DNA from: Bacteroidota bacterium | GTDB taxonomy: Bacteria > Bacteroidota > Bacteroidia > AKYH767-A > OLB10 | NCBI GenBank assembly: GCA_016709725.1 | Contig: JADJMG010000006.1 | Coordinates: forward strand, 124,001-188,000 | Length of the DNA stretch: 64,000 bases | Reading direction: 5' to 3' | Shown here: positions 53,050 through 63,940 of the stretch, in pieces | Layout: each line of letters opens with the position of its first letter | Numbering within the stretch: position 1 is the first letter of the stretch | Notes under the pieces: model-generated | The model's database searches: none | What the model saw: the letters and a program-made list of their open reading frames with translations, nothing else | What the model was told of the DNA's origin: nothing | Program-made: the position numbers and the translations under genes

Positions 53050-56000
53050 TTGACTACGAAAACAAGTCTCTCCTCCGAGAAGTCAGTATCCAACCGAATT
53101 AATTTCAGTAAGAGTAAACATAGGATTGATTACCCTGATTTTCTCGAGATTCAGTTGAAGTCTTTCCAAGACTTCTTCCAACTTGAAACTACTGCTGATA
53201 ACCGCGCCCAAGAGGGTCTTTATAAGGTTTTTAGTGAAAATTTCCCGATTACCGATTCAAGAAATAATTTCGTTCTTGAATTTATCGATTATTTCGTTGA
53301 TCCTCCCCGTTATGCTCTCGATGAGTGTATTGAACGTGGATTAACGTACAGTGTTCCACTTAAAGCGAAATTAAAGCTTTATTGTACGGATCCTGAACAC
53401 GAAGATTTTGAAACCATCGTGCAGGATGTGTATTTAGGAACCATCCCTTACATGACACCCAAAGGAACTTTTGTGATCAATGGCGCAGAACGCGTGGTTG
53501 TATCTCAATTGCATCGTTCCCCAGGGGTGTTCTTCGGTCAAAGCCGTCATGCTAATGGTACGAAGTTGTATTCCGCTCGTGTGATCCCGTTCAAAGGATC
53601 ATGGATTGAGTTCGCAACGGATATCAATAGCGTCATGTATGCTTACATCGATCGTAAGAAAAAATTCCCGGTAACCACATTATTACGTGCTATCGGATAC
53701 CAAACAGATAAAGATATTCTCGAATTGTTCGGACTCGCCGACGAAGTGAAGGTGAGTAAAGCTGGACTTAAGAAAGTTGTTGGGCGTAAGCTTGCTGCTA
53801 GAGTTCTTAAGAGCTGGTTAGAAGATTTCGTGGATGAAGATACCGGTGAAGTAGTTTCTATCGAGCGTAACGAAGTTATCCTCGAGCGTGAAACAATCAT
53901 CGAAGATGATCATATCGATATGATCGTAGACGCAGGTGTGAAATCAGTAATCCTCCATAAGGAAGATGCAAACACCAACGATTACGCGATTATCTATAAC
54001 ACGTTACAAAAAGATACTTCAAACTCTGAGAAGGAAGCGGTAGAGCATATCTATCGTCAGTTGCGTAATGCTGAGCCACCCGATGAGGAGACAGCTCGTG
54101 GTATTATCGACAAGTTATTCTTCTCTGATAAACGTTATGATTTAGGTGAAGTAGGTCGTTTCCGTCTGAACCGTAAATTGAATTTGACAACTCCAGTAGA
54201 AACGAAGGTTCTTACGAAGGAAGATATTATTGCCATCATTAAGTATTTGATCATGTTGATCAATGCAAAAACGATTGTGGATGATATCGATCACTTAAGT
54301 AATCGTCGTGTTCGTACTGTGGGCGAGCAATTGTACTCTCAGTTCGGTGTCGGTTTAGCGCGTATGGCGCGTACCATCCGTGAGCGTATGAACGTTCGTG
54401 ATAATGAAGTGTTCACGCCTGCTGATTTGATTAACGCGAAGACCTTGTCGAGTGTGATCAACTCGTTCTTCGGAACGAATCAGTTGAGCCAGTTCATGGA
54501 TCAAACTAATCCACTCGCTGAAATAACACATAAACGACGCCTTTCTGCCCTTGGACCAGGTGGTCTTTCGAGAGAAAGAGCTGGTTTCGAGGTTCGTGAC
54601 GTTCACTACACGCACTACGGACGTCTTTGTACGATTGAAACTCCAGAGGGACCAAACATTGGTTTGATTTCTTCGCTTTGTGTTTTCGCGAAAATTAATA
54701 ACCTAGGATTTATCTCTACACCTTATCGTCACGTAAGTGAAGGTAAAGTGGATATCGGTGGAAGTATTACTTATCTTACCGCTGAAGAAGAAGATACTAA
54801 AGTAATTGCTCAGGCGAATGCTGCTGTTGACGAAGAAGGATTTTTCGCTAAGGAAAAAGTGAAAGCTCGTTTCGAAGGTGACTTCCCAATCGTTGAACCG
54901 AATGAAATTAGTTTGATCGACGTAGCACCTAATCAAATTGCATCGATTGCTGCATCATTGATTCCTTTCTTGGAGCATGATGATGCCAACCGTGCCCTGA
55001 TGGGATCGAACATGCAACGTCAGGCAGTTCCTCTATTGCGCCCACAAGCGCCAATCGTAGGTACTGGTCTGGAAGGTGATGTTGTTCGTGATAGTCGCGT
55101 ATTGATTAATGCTGATTATGCAGGTACTGTAGAATACGTTGACGCGAATGAAATTCACGTTCGTAATGTGCGTACCGACGAAGAGAAAATGGTAAGCTTT
55201 GAAGATGATGTTCGTATTTACAAACTCATCAAATTCCAAAAGACAAACCAAAATACTTGTATCAACCTTAAACCTATCGTTAAGAAAGGCGATAAGATTA
55301 AGAAAGGTCAAGTTCTTTGTCAAGGATATGCTACTGAAGCAGGTGAATTAGCGCTGGGTCGTAACTTGAAAGTGGCATTCATGCCGTGGAAAGGTTACAA
55401 CTTTGAGGATGCTATTGTAATTTCGGAGCGTGTTGTCCGTGAAGATATTTTCACATCGATTCACGTGGATGAATACAGTCTTGAAGTGCGCGATACAAAA
55501 CGCGGATTGGAAGAGTTAACGGCGGATATCCCGAACGTGAGTGAAGAAGCTACTCGTGAATTGGACGAACACGGATTAATTCGTGTGGGTGCTGAAGTAG
55601 GTGAAGGCGATATCCTCATTGGTAAAATCACTCCAAAAGGAGAGACGGATCCATCTCCAGAAGAAAAATTATTACGTGCTATCTTCGGTGACAAAGCCGG
55701 TGATGTGAAGGATGCATCTTTGAAAGTTCCACCATCTGTAAAAGGTGTTGTAATCGATAAGAAGTTATTCTCTCGTGCAATTAAAGATAAGCGTAGCCGT
55801 GATGATGAGAAAAATATAGTAGCTCGTTTTGACGGGGAACAAGACAAGGATATCGCTGAATTAAAAGTTCAGTTGGTAGAGAAATTGTTCTTCTTAGTTA
55901 GCGGTAAAACATCTCAAGGGGTGATGAACGCATACAAAGAAGTTGCGATTCCAAAAGGTTCGAAGTTCACTCAGAAAATGTTGGCGGATTTAGATTATAA

Positions 56001-56880
56001 TAATATCAATCCTACCAAGTGGACGACAGATAAAGAAAAGAACGAACAAATCACTCGTCTTTTAACGAATTACATCGTGAAAGCGAATGAAATTATTGCC
56101 TCTTATAAGCGTAAGAAATTCCAGATTCAAATTGGTGATGAATTGCCAACTGGAATTATGCAATTAGCGAAAGTTTACATTGCTAAGAAACGTAAATTGA
56201 AAGTAGGTGATAAGATGGCCGGACGTCACGGAAACAAGGGTATCGTAGCACGTATTGTACGTGATGAAGATATGCCTTACCTCGAGGACGGAACGCCAGT
56301 TGATATCGTATTGAATCCATTGGGAGTACCTTACAGGATGAACTTGGGTCAGATTTATGAGACAGTACTTGCGTGGGCAGGTGAGAAGTTAGGTGTGAAG
56401 TTCGCAACGCCAATTTTTGATGGTGCAACTTTAGATGAAATTGATCACTATGTAACAAAAGCAGGTCTGCCTAAATTTGGTACTACTTATCTCTATGATG
56501 GAGGAACCGGTGATCGTTTCCATCAACCAGCAACCGTAGGAATTATCTACATGCTGAAATTAGGACATATGGTAGATGATAAGATGCATGCTCGTTCAAT
56601 CGGACCTTATTCATTGATTACGCAACAACCATTGGGTGGTAAAGCTCAATTCGGAGGACAGCGTTTTGGTGAGATGGAGGTTTGGGCGATTGAAGCATTC
56701 GGAGCAGCTAATATCTTACAGGAATTGTTGACGGTTAAATCCGATGACGTATTGGGTCGTGCGAAAGCATACGAAGCCATCGTGAAAGGTGATAACATGC
56801 CACTACCCGGAATTCCGGAATCCTTTAACGTGTTATTGCACGAGTTACAAGGACTTTGTTTGAAGGTAACTTTAGACTAA
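53050..56880 (+). CDS. rpoB: RNA polymerase beta subunit
   Basis: 1276 residues. It begins with a TTG codon at 53050: a stop lies in frame at 53035-53037 and no ATG lies before the conserved core (RINFSKSKHRIDYPDFLEIQLKSFQDFF), so TTG is the only standard start. The rifampicin region reads FGTNQLSQFMDQTNPLAEITHKRRLSALGPGGLSRERAG, a wild-type pattern as far as visible. Other landmarks: NFEDAIVISERVV, KMAGRHGNKGIVARIV and the C-terminal GGKAQFGGQRFGEMEVWAIEAFGAA. Confidence 0.98.
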   Translation: MTTKTSLSSEKSVSNRINFSKSKHRIDYPDFLEIQLKSFQDFFQLETTADNRAQEGLYKVFSENFPITDSRNNFVLEFIDYFVDPPRYALDECIERGLTYSVPLKAKLKLYCTDPEHEDFETIVQDVYLGTIPYMTPKGTFVINGAERVVVSQLHRSPGVFFGQSRHANGTKLYSARVIPFKGSWIEFATDINSVMYAYIDRKKKFPVTTLLRAIGYQTDKDILELFGLADEVKVSKAGLKKVVGRKLAARVLKSWLEDFVDEDTGEVVSIERNEVILERETIIEDDHIDMIVDAGVKSVILHKEDANTNDYAIIYNTLQKDTSNSEKEAVEHIYRQLRNAEPPDEETARGIIDKLFFSDKRYDLGEVGRFRLNRKLNLTTPVETKVLTKEDIIAIIKYLIMLINAKTIVDDIDHLSNRRVRTVGEQLYSQFGVGLARMARTIRERMNVRDNEVFTPADLINAKTLSSVINSFFGTNQLSQFMDQTNPLAEITHKRRLSALGPGGLSRERAGFEVRDVHYTHYGRLCTIETPEGPNIGLISSLCVFAKINNLGFISTPYRHVSEGKVDIGGSITYLTAEEEDTKVIAQANAAVDEEGFFAKEKVKARFEGDFPIVEPNEISLIDVAPNQIASIAASLIPFLEHDDANRALMGSNMQRQAVPLLRPQAPIVGTGLEGDVVRDSRVLINADYAGTVEYVDANEIHVRNVRTDEEKMVSFEDDVRIYKLIKFQKTNQNTCINLKPIVKKGDKIKKGQVLCQGYATEAGELALGRNLKVAFMPWKGYNFEDAIVISERVVREDIFTSIHVDEYSLEVRDTKRGLEELTADIPNVSEEATRELDEHGLIRVGAEVGEGDILIGKITPKGETDPSPEEKLLRAIFGDKAGDVKDASLKVPPSVKGVVIDKKLFSRAIKDKRSRDDEKNIVARFDGEQDKDIAELKVQLVEKLFFLVSGKTSQGVMNAYKEVAIPKGSKFTQKMLADLDYNNINPTKWTTDKEKNEQITRLLTNYIVKANEIIASYKRKKFQIQIGDELPTGIMQLAKVYIAKKRKLKVGDKMAGRHGNKGIVARIVRDEDMPYLEDGTPVDIVLNPLGVPYRMNLGQIYETVLAWAGEKLGVKFATPIFDGATLDEIDHYVTKAGLPKFGTTYLYDGGTGDRFHQPATVGIIYMLKLGHMVDDKMHARSIGPYSLITQQPLGGKAQFGGQRFGEMEVWAIEAFGAANILQELLTVKSDDVLGRAKAYEAIVKGDNMPLPGIPESFNVLLHELQGLCLKVTLD

Positions 56881-56946
56881 GTAAAGGGGATCATCCCCAC
56901 CAAAAATTATCATTGAAAACGTTCACGTTATACCGATAAAGAAAAC

Positions 56947-59900
56947 ATGGCCGCTAAAAAAGACCAAAAGCTGAAAAGCAATTTCACTAAAATAACCATC
57001 AGTCTCTCCAGTCCGGAGAACATCCTCGAGCAAAGTAGCGGCGAGGTGTTAAAGCCGGAAACTATCAACTACCGTACCTATAAGCCGGAACGTGATGGTC
57101 TTTTCTGTGAGCGAATTTTCGGTCCTGTTAAGGATTGGGAATGTCACTGTGGAAAGTATAAGCGCATCCGTTACAAAGGAATTGTTTGTGATCGTTGCGG
57201 AGTGGAAGTTACCGAGAAGAAAGTGCGTCGCGAACGTATGGGTCATATTACCCTTACGGTTCCTGTTGCGCATATCTGGTACTTCCGTTCATTGCCCAAT
57301 AAAATAGGTTACTTGTTAGGACTTCCTACCAAGAAACTGGATTTAATTATTTACTACGAACGTTATGTAGTTATTCAAGCGGGAGTGAAAGCCGAAGATG
57401 GTGTGAATTACTTAGACTTCTTAACGGAAGAAGAGTATTTAGCCATGATGGAAACACTTCCAAAAGACAATCATCACTTAGACGATAAGGATCCTAATAA
57501 GTTCATCGCTAAAATGGGTGCTGATGCTTTATTTGATTTGCTTTCTCGTCTACAATTAGATGAGTTGAGCTTCAAATTACGTCACCAAGCGAATACAGAA
57601 ACAAGTCAGCAACGTAAAAATGAAGCGTTAAAGCGTCTTCAAGTGGTTGAGTCATTCCGTATGGCAAATGGACATATTGAAAATCATCCTGAATGGATGA
57701 TCGTAAAAGTGGTTCCTGTAATTCCACCAGATTTACGTCCGTTGGTTCCATTAGATGGTGGTCGTTTTGCAACGTCTGATTTGAATGATTTATATCGTCG
57801 TGTGATCATCAGAAATAATCGTCTAAAACGATTGATCGAAATCAAAGCGCCTGAAGTAATCCTTCGTAATGAGAAGCGAATGTTGCAGGAAGCTGTAGAT
57901 TCTCTTTTTGATAATAGTCGTAAAGTGAATGCCGTTAAAACAGAAAGTAATCGTGCCTTGAAATCTCTTTCTGATTCATTGAAAGGAAAGCAAGGTCGTT
58001 TCCGTCAAAACCTTTTGGGAAAACGTGTGGATTATTCAGCTCGTTCCGTAATTGTTGTTGGACCAGAAATGAAATTGCATGAGTGCGGTTTGCCAAAAGA
58101 TATGGCTGCTGAATTATTCAAGCCGTTCATCATTCGTAAAATGATTGAAAGAGGTGTAGTGAAGACAGTGAAGAGCGCGAAGAAAATTGTAGATCGTAAA
58201 GATGCTATCGTTTGGGATATCCTCGAGAATGTGTTGAAAGGACATCCTGTTATGTTGAATCGTGCCCCAACACTTCATAGATTGGGTATTCAAGCTTTCC
58301 AACCGAAATTGATCGAAGGAAAAGCGATTCAGTTACATCCTCTCGTGTGTACAGCCTTCAACGCTGACTTTGACGGTGACCAGATGGCGGTGCATTTGCC
58401 GTTAGGACATGCTGCCATCTTAGAAGCGCAAATGTTGATGCTTGCATCGCATAATATCTTGAACCCTGCCAATGGAGCTCCCGTAACTGTACCTTCTCAG
58501 GACATGGTACTAGGACTTTATTACATCACAAAAGGCAAGAAAACGACTGCAGATTTAAAAGTTCGTGGTGAAGGTTTAGCATTTTATTCTGCTGAAGAAG
58601 TTGTCATTGCTTACAATGAAGATCGTGTTGATTTGCATGCTTGGATTCGAGTGAAAGCAAACGTACGTGAAGACAATAAAATCGTTAATCGTTTAATTGA
58701 AACAACAGTTGGTCGTGTACTCTTCAATGAAGTGGTACCACCAGCAGCTGGATACATCAATGAATTATTAACTAAAAAATCATTGCGTGATATCATCGGA
58801 AATGTATTAAAGGAAACAGGTGTTGCCGTTACTGCGCGCTTCCTCGATGACATTAAAGATCTTGGTTTCCGTATGGCATTTAGAGGTGGACTATCGTTCA
58901 ACTTGAATGATGTAATCATCCCAGTAGAGAAAGAAGTATTGGTTGGTAAAGCCAATGTTGAAGTAGAAGAGGTGATGAGTAATTACAACATGGGATTCAT
59001 CACGAATAACGAGCGTTACAATCAGATTATTGATATTTGGTCTCGTACCAACTCTAAGATTACCGATACCTTAATGAATCAAATGAAGAATGATAAGCAG
59101 GGATTCAACTCTGTTTACATGATGCTTGATTCGGGTGCTCGTGGATCGAAAGAGCAGATTCGTCAGTTAGGTGGAATGAGAGGTTTGATGGCTAAGCCAC
59201 AGAAATCAGGTTCAACAGGTGGTGAGATTATCGAGAATCCAATTCTTTCAAACTTTAAAGAAGGTCTTTCCATCCTTGAGTACTTTATCTCTACCCATGG
59301 AGCACGTAAAGGTCTTGCCGATACCGCACTTAAAACGGCGGATGCTGGTTACTTGACACGTCGTTTAGTTGACGTAGCTCAAGACGTTATCATCAGAGAT
59401 CCAGATTGTGGAACCTTACGTGGTTTAGCAATGATGGCTTTAAAGAATCAAGAAGATATCGTAGAGAGTTTATATGATCGTATCCTTGGTCGTGTTTGTG
59501 TGAATGATGTAATTCATCCACAAACTGGAAAGATCATGGTGCAATCTGGAGAAGAAATTACAGAGGAAATTGCGGCAGCTATCCAAGATTCTCCTATCGA
59601 AATGGTAGAGATTCGTTCTGTATTAACCTGCGAGTCGAAGAAAGGTGTTTGCGGTCGTTGCTACGGTCGTAACTTATCTACGGGTCGTATGGTACAGAAA
59701 GGTGAAGCAGTTGGAGTTATTGCAGCGCAATCCATCGGTGAGCCAGGTACACAGCTTACACTTCGTACGTTCCACGTCGGTGGTGTGGCCGTGAAAGGTG
59801 CTACCGAGACTTCTATTGTTGCGAAGTTCGCAGGAATTGTAGAGTTTGAAGAGGTTCGTGTAATTCGTGTGGGTACTAAAGGAGAAGATGTGGATTTAGT

Positions 59901-61233
59901 AATTGGTCGTTCGGGTGAAATTCGAATCATTGATGTAAATACACGTGCTGTTCTTAACTCAGGTATCATTCCGTACGGAGGACACTTACATGTGAAGGAA
60001 GGCGATATGGTGGAAGTAGGTAAAGTGCTTTGCGAATGGGATCCGTTTAACGCGGTAATCATCTCTGAGTTCGCAGGTAAAATTGCTTTCGAACACATTG
60101 AAGAAGGTGTGACTTATAAGGAAGATTCCGATGAGCAAACTGGATTTACAGAGAAGATTGTAATTGATAGCCGTGATAAGACGAAGATTCCTGTAATCAA
60201 AATCATGAATGGCAAAGAGACCGTTAAGACGTATAACATTCCAGTAGGTGCACACATCGTAGTAAACGAAGGTGATAAAATCGAATTGGGTAAAATCTTG
60301 GTGAAGATCCCTCGTCAATTAGGACGTACGGGTGATATCACGGGAGGACTTCCACGTGTTACTGAATTGTTTGAAGCACGTAATCCGAGCAATCCTGCTG
60401 TGGTTTCTGAAATCGACGGTGTAGTAAGTTACGGTGGAGTGAAGCGTGGTAATCGTGAAGTAATTATTACTTCTCGCGATGGCGAAGTGAAGAAATATTT
60501 GGTTCCATTGAGTAAGCATATCCTTGTTCAAGATGGAGACTTTACTCGTGCTGGATTCCCGCTTTCTGATGGTGCTACTACGCCAAGTGATATCTTAGCA
60601 ATCAAAGGGCCTACTGCAGTACAAGAGTATCTTGTGAATGAAATTCAAGAGGTATATCGTCTGCAAGGTGTGAAAATTAATGATAAGCATTTTGAAACGA
60701 TCGTTCGTCAAATGATGCGTAAAGTAATCATTGAAGATCCAGGTGATACTCGCTTCCTCGAGAGAGAATCAGTGAACAAAATTGTTTTCATGGAAGAAAA
60801 TGATTCGGTGATTGATAAGAAGGTGATTGTGGAGCCCGGTGATTCAACGCGTTTCAAAGCAGGTCAAATTGTTACCTTGCGTCAGTTGCGCGATGAGAAT
60901 TCACAGTTGAAGCGTAAGGATTTGAAGATCGTGGAGGCGCGTGATGCTACTCCTGCAACTTCTTCTCCATTGCTTCAAGGAATCACACAAGCATCCTTAC
61001 ATACGAAGAGCTGGATTTCGGCTGCATCCTTCCAGGAAACAACGAAGGTGTTGAACGAAGCTGCTATTCGTGGTGCGGTGGATCATTTGAACGGATTAAA
61101 GGAAAACGTTATCGTAGGACATTTAATTCCTGCTGGTACTGGTCTCCGTGAATACGAGAAAATGATCGTTGGATCTCAAGAAGAATATGATCTTTTAATG
61201 GCTTCTAAAAAGGAAGTTGTAGAAGAAGCATAA
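56947..61233 (+). CDS. rpoC: RNA polymerase beta' subunit
   Basis: 1428 residues. The N-terminal zinc finger is CHCGKYKRIRYKGIVCDRCG, and the catalytic aspartates are in AFNADFDGDQMAVHLP (about 470-485). The second zinc site (CESKKGVCGRCYG) and trigger-loop region (GEAVGVIAAQSIGEPGTQLTLRTFHVGG) are intact. It follows rpoB by 66 bp, with a small GGGG/CCCC hairpin between. Confidence 0.99.
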   Translation: MAAKKDQKLKSNFTKITISLSSPENILEQSSGEVLKPETINYRTYKPERDGLFCERIFGPVKDWECHCGKYKRIRYKGIVCDRCGVEVTEKKVRRERMGHITLTVPVAHIWYFRSLPNKIGYLLGLPTKKLDLIIYYERYVVIQAGVKAEDGVNYLDFLTEEEYLAMMETLPKDNHHLDDKDPNKFIAKMGADALFDLLSRLQLDELSFKLRHQANTETSQQRKNEALKRLQVVESFRMANGHIENHPEWMIVKVVPVIPPDLRPLVPLDGGRFATSDLNDLYRRVIIRNNRLKRLIEIKAPEVILRNEKRMLQEAVDSLFDNSRKVNAVKTESNRALKSLSDSLKGKQGRFRQNLLGKRVDYSARSVIVVGPEMKLHECGLPKDMAAELFKPFIIRKMIERGVVKTVKSAKKIVDRKDAIVWDILENVLKGHPVMLNRAPTLHRLGIQAFQPKLIEGKAIQLHPLVCTAFNADFDGDQMAVHLPLGHAAILEAQMLMLASHNILNPANGAPVTVPSQDMVLGLYYITKGKKTTADLKVRGEGLAFYSAEEVVIAYNEDRVDLHAWIRVKANVREDNKIVNRLIETTVGRVLFNEVVPPAAGYINELLTKKSLRDIIGNVLKETGVAVTARFLDDIKDLGFRMAFRGGLSFNLNDVIIPVEKEVLVGKANVEVEEVMSNYNMGFITNNERYNQIIDIWSRTNSKITDTLMNQMKNDKQGFNSVYMMLDSGARGSKEQIRQLGGMRGLMAKPQKSGSTGGEIIENPILSNFKEGLSILEYFISTHGARKGLADTALKTADAGYLTRRLVDVAQDVIIRDPDCGTLRGLAMMALKNQEDIVESLYDRILGRVCVNDVIHPQTGKIMVQSGEEITEEIAAAIQDSPIEMVEIRSVLTCESKKGVCGRCYGRNLSTGRMVQKGEAVGVIAAQSIGEPGTQLTLRTFHVGGVAVKGATETSIVAKFAGIVEFEEVRVIRVGTKGEDVDLVIGRSGEIRIIDVNTRAVLNSGIIPYGGHLHVKEGDMVEVGKVLCEWDPFNAVIISEFAGKIAFEHIEEGVTYKEDSDEQTGFTEKIVIDSRDKTKIPVIKIMNGKETVKTYNIPVGAHIVVNEGDKIELGKILVKIPRQLGRTGDITGGLPRVTELFEARNPSNPAVVSEIDGVVSYGGVKRGNREVIITSRDGEVKKYLVPLSKHILVQDGDFTRAGFPLSDGATTPSDILAIKGPTAVQEYLVNEIQEVYRLQGVKINDKHFETIVRQMMRKVIIEDPGDTRFLERESVNKIVFMEENDSVIDKKVIVEPGDSTRFKAGQIVTLRQLRDENSQLKRKDLKIVEARDATPATSSPLLQGITQASLHTKSWISAASFQETTKVLNEAAIRGAVDHLNGLKENVIVGHLIPAGTGLREYEKMIVGSQEEYDLLMASKKEVVEEA

Positions 61234-61251
61234 TTGCATAGAATTGTAAAG

Positions 61252-61286
61252 AAACGCTCTCGTCACTTCTGATGAGAGCGTTTTTG
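61252..61286 (+). terminator. Rho-independent terminator after rpoC
   Basis: AAACGCTCTC / GAGAGCGTTT 10-bp stem (extendable by G-T and T-A pairs) followed by T5. It closes the secE-rpoC transcription unit. Confidence 0.95.
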
Positions 61287-61457
61287 TTTTCGGTAGTTTT
61301 AGTCTTGAAATTTGGGACTTTATCGGTTAACATTCTATAGTCATTAAAAAAACAAAGGATTTAAGGAAACACTTCAAATCGATAATTCGTATCTTAGCCT
61401 CAGTATTAGTAAATCGTCAATTCAATTTTAGTAAATTATAAGTTTAATATCTGAAAA

Positions 61458-61772
61458 ATGGAAAACAATAACAATAATCAAAATCAATTGAACATTGAGT
61501 TGTCGGAAGAGACAGCAGAAGGGATCTATTCAAATTTAGCCATCATTACACATTCCAACGCAGAATTTGTAGTGGATTTTGTAAAGGTGATGCCCGGTGT
61601 TCCAAAAGCCAAAGTAAAGTCTAGAATTGTATTAACACCGCAACATGCAAAACGCTTGTTAGGTGCTTTAGCCGACAATGTACAGAAGTATGAGGCCGTA
61701 CATGGTACCATTAAACAAACAGAAAGCATTGGAATGCCGATGAACTTCGGTGGACCCACTGCCCAAGCCTAG
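61458..61772 (+). CDS. DUF3467 family protein
   Basis: 104 residues. IELSEETAEGIYSNLAIITHSNAEFVVDFVKVMPGVPKAKVKSRIVLTPQHAKRLLGALADNVQKYE covers the DUF3467 domain, which is regularly found just after rpoC in Bacteroidota. A short Asn-rich N-terminus precedes it. Function unknown; position suggests a link to transcription or translation. Confidence 0.9.
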   Translation: MENNNNNQNQLNIELSEETAEGIYSNLAIITHSNAEFVVDFVKVMPGVPKAKVKSRIVLTPQHAKRLLGALADNVQKYEAVHGTIKQTESIGMPMNFGGPTAQA

Positions 61773-61841
61773 TTACTAACGTGGAGGGATAGCCGAAAAT
61801 TATCGTCTATCCCTTTCATTTTTTTGCTTCTTGAAAAAGAA

Positions 61842-62831
61842 ATGATGAAACAAAAACCCTGGTACGAGAAAGGTTGGTGGTGGATTAAGCTATTGATTTT
61901 TGTAGTGTCATGCTGGTTTATTTATGTGCATATTAACACAGAGATCGATGAACTCGACTCTTATTTTTTACAGTATCAGCAGTTACTTTTTGAGGTAAAT
62001 CCTTTCGTTCTCGTCGGATTTATATTCCTCGCCCTCTTAAATTGGAGTATCGAAGCGCTTAAGTGGAAATGGGTAATTAAGAAAGTGCAAGATGTATCTT
62101 TCTTAAGAAGTATAAGGGCTTTTTTTAATGGCGTCACCGTTAGTTTTTTTACACCTAATCGATCTGGTGAATTTGCGGGGCGTATCTTATATCTAAATCC
62201 TGAAAATCGTATTCGTGGTGCGCTCTTGACATTTCTGAGTAGTTCTGCTCAGTTGTTGGTGACGTTGCAACTAGGCTTGCTGTCGTTAATTTATTTTCTA
62301 CCCGATTTCATCGAATTTTCGCATTGGGAAATTCAAGTGTTTAGATTGGTGCTTTTCTTGATTGCACTTGGCGTTACAGGCGCGTGGTTGCATTTGCCGG
62401 TTGTGGTGAGATGGGTGGATAAGCTCAAAATTAAATCTTCGTGGAAGGAGAAAATGCATATTTGGGAACGATGTTCTCGAGCTGATTTTTTTGTGTTGTG
62501 GTGTTTATCCTTACTTCGCTATTCGGTTTTTACATTTCAACAATTACTATTATTTGCGATCATTATGCCCGCCGTTTCTTTTCCTTTAATGATGGGATTG
62601 TCTGCTCTTTCGTTTTTTCTGATTACGATTATTCCGAGCATCGCCTTAGGCGAATTAGGCGTGCGTGGAGGAGTGAATATCGCTGTCTTTGGTTATGCCG
62701 GATGGATGAGTTCTGATGTGTTGATGGTGACTTTTGCTTTATGGTTTGTAAACTTGGTCATTCCTGCTTTGCTTGGCGCTTGCTCTATTTTATTTTTAAA
62801 GTTTAAAGGAACCACTGAGATAGACGAATGA
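61842..62831 (+). CDS. YbhN/LPG-synthase-TM-like membrane protein
   Basis: 329 residues from the ATG at 61842; the open frame begins 6 codons upstream at a TTG. About eight membrane helices. NRSGEFAGRILYL and LSFFLITIIPSIALGELGVRGGVNIAVF resemble the conserved loops of the lysylphosphatidylglycerol-synthase transmembrane (UPF0104) family, which moves or modifies membrane lipids. The soluble transferase domain is absent. Its TGA overlaps the start of the next gene (ATGA). Confidence 0.75.
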   Translation: MMKQKPWYEKGWWWIKLLIFVVSCWFIYVHINTEIDELDSYFLQYQQLLFEVNPFVLVGFIFLALLNWSIEALKWKWVIKKVQDVSFLRSIRAFFNGVTVSFFTPNRSGEFAGRILYLNPENRIRGALLTFLSSSAQLLVTLQLGLLSLIYFLPDFIEFSHWEIQVFRLVLFLIALGVTGAWLHLPVVVRWVDKLKIKSSWKEKMHIWERCSRADFFVLWCLSLLRYSVFTFQQLLLFAIIMPAVSFPLMMGLSALSFFLITIIPSIALGELGVRGGVNIAVFGYAGWMSSDVLMVTFALWFVNLVIPALLGACSILFLKFKGTTEIDE

Positions 62832-63940
62832 TTGTTATCCTCCTAAATACCGTCTATCTTTTGTTGCTATTATGGTATCGTCAACATTGGCAAATGGCTC
62901 GCACCTTTTTTTCTGAGTCTTTGCAAAAAGATGAATTGCCAAGTGTATCTGTAATTGTTCCTGTAAGAAATGAGGCGAAGAATTTGGTTGTGTTTTTAAA
63001 TCAACTATCAAAACAAAATTATCCGAAAGAAAAAGTAGAATGGATTTTTGTGAACGATCAAAGTGAAGATGATTCCTTGGAAATATTGAATTCCTTTACA
63101 TTCACATCCAAAGTAGTTCTTTCATTGCAACCTTCAGAAGGAAAAGGGAAAAAATTCGCTTTGAAGAAAGGGATTGAACATGCAAAAGGAAGCTGGATAA
63201 TAACCACGGATGCCGATTGTACTTTTAATGAGCATTGGATTCTTTCACTGATCGAGACTGGAGTGGATAAAAATGCGGACATGGTTTGTGGAACGGTGCA
63301 AGTGAACACTGATAATTCTTTCATGCAAAATTTTCAAGCCATGGAAACTGGAATTTTGCAACTTTCCGGAATTGGTTCTTTGTATGCAGGATATCCCTTA
63401 TTAAACACAGGAGCAAGTTTGGCTTTTAAAAAGGAAGCTTGGTTAAAAGTGCAAGGATATGTTTCGAATGAACATATTGCTTCAGGTGACGATACTTTCT
63501 TAATGTTGTCCATGCATCAGCAAAACGAGTTGAAAGTAATTGGCTGTCCAGCAAACAATGCCAATGTATCAACACATGCTGTGAATTCATGGCAAGAGAT
63601 TATTGAACAACGCTTACGTTGGAATGGAAAAGTAAAATATTATCGTTTAGGATATATTCATGTTGTTGGTAGTATTGTTTTTTTATCGGCTTTATCGTGG
63701 GTGTTTTTACTTTTCGCAAGGTGTTGGAATGGGTATTCTACTGAATTATTATTTCTTGTTTTTGCAATGAGACTAACAGCAGAATTTACGCTGTTGAAAG
63801 AGTGGCAATCGTTCACCGAAAAAAAGTTTTCATGGATTCATATCCTTTTGATGTCGTTCTTTTATCCCTTATTTACCGTTTTTTCAATGGTTTTCAGACC
63901 TTTTATGAAGAACAGCTGGAAGGGAAGAAGTTGTGAATAA
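62828..63940 (+). CDS. Glycosyltransferase family 2 membrane protein
   Basis: 370 residues. The GT2 domain spans about 40-270: VSVIVPVRNEAKNLVVFLNQL, WIFVNDQSEDDSLEIL, the metal-binding TTDADCTFNEHWI, then SGDDTFLML and EQRLRWNGKVKYY, which resembles the QxxRW motif of processive or lipid-linked transferases. One N-terminal helix and about three C-terminal helices place it in the inner membrane. Coupling with the UPF0104-like gene suggests joint work on a membrane lipid or envelope glycan; the substrate is unknown. Confidence 0.85.
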   Translation: MIVILLNTVYLLLLLWYRQHWQMARTFFSESLQKDELPSVSVIVPVRNEAKNLVVFLNQLSKQNYPKEKVEWIFVNDQSEDDSLEILNSFTFTSKVVLSLQPSEGKGKKFALKKGIEHAKGSWIITTDADCTFNEHWILSLIETGVDKNADMVCGTVQVNTDNSFMQNFQAMETGILQLSGIGSLYAGYPLLNTGASLAFKKEAWLKVQGYVSNEHIASGDDTFLMLSMHQQNELKVIGCPANNANVSTHAVNSWQEIIEQRLRWNGKVKYYRLGYIHVVGSIVFLSALSWVFLLFARCWNGYSTELLFLVFAMRLTAEFTLLKEWQSFTEKKFSWIHILLMSFFYPLFTVFSMVFRPFMKNSWKGRSCE

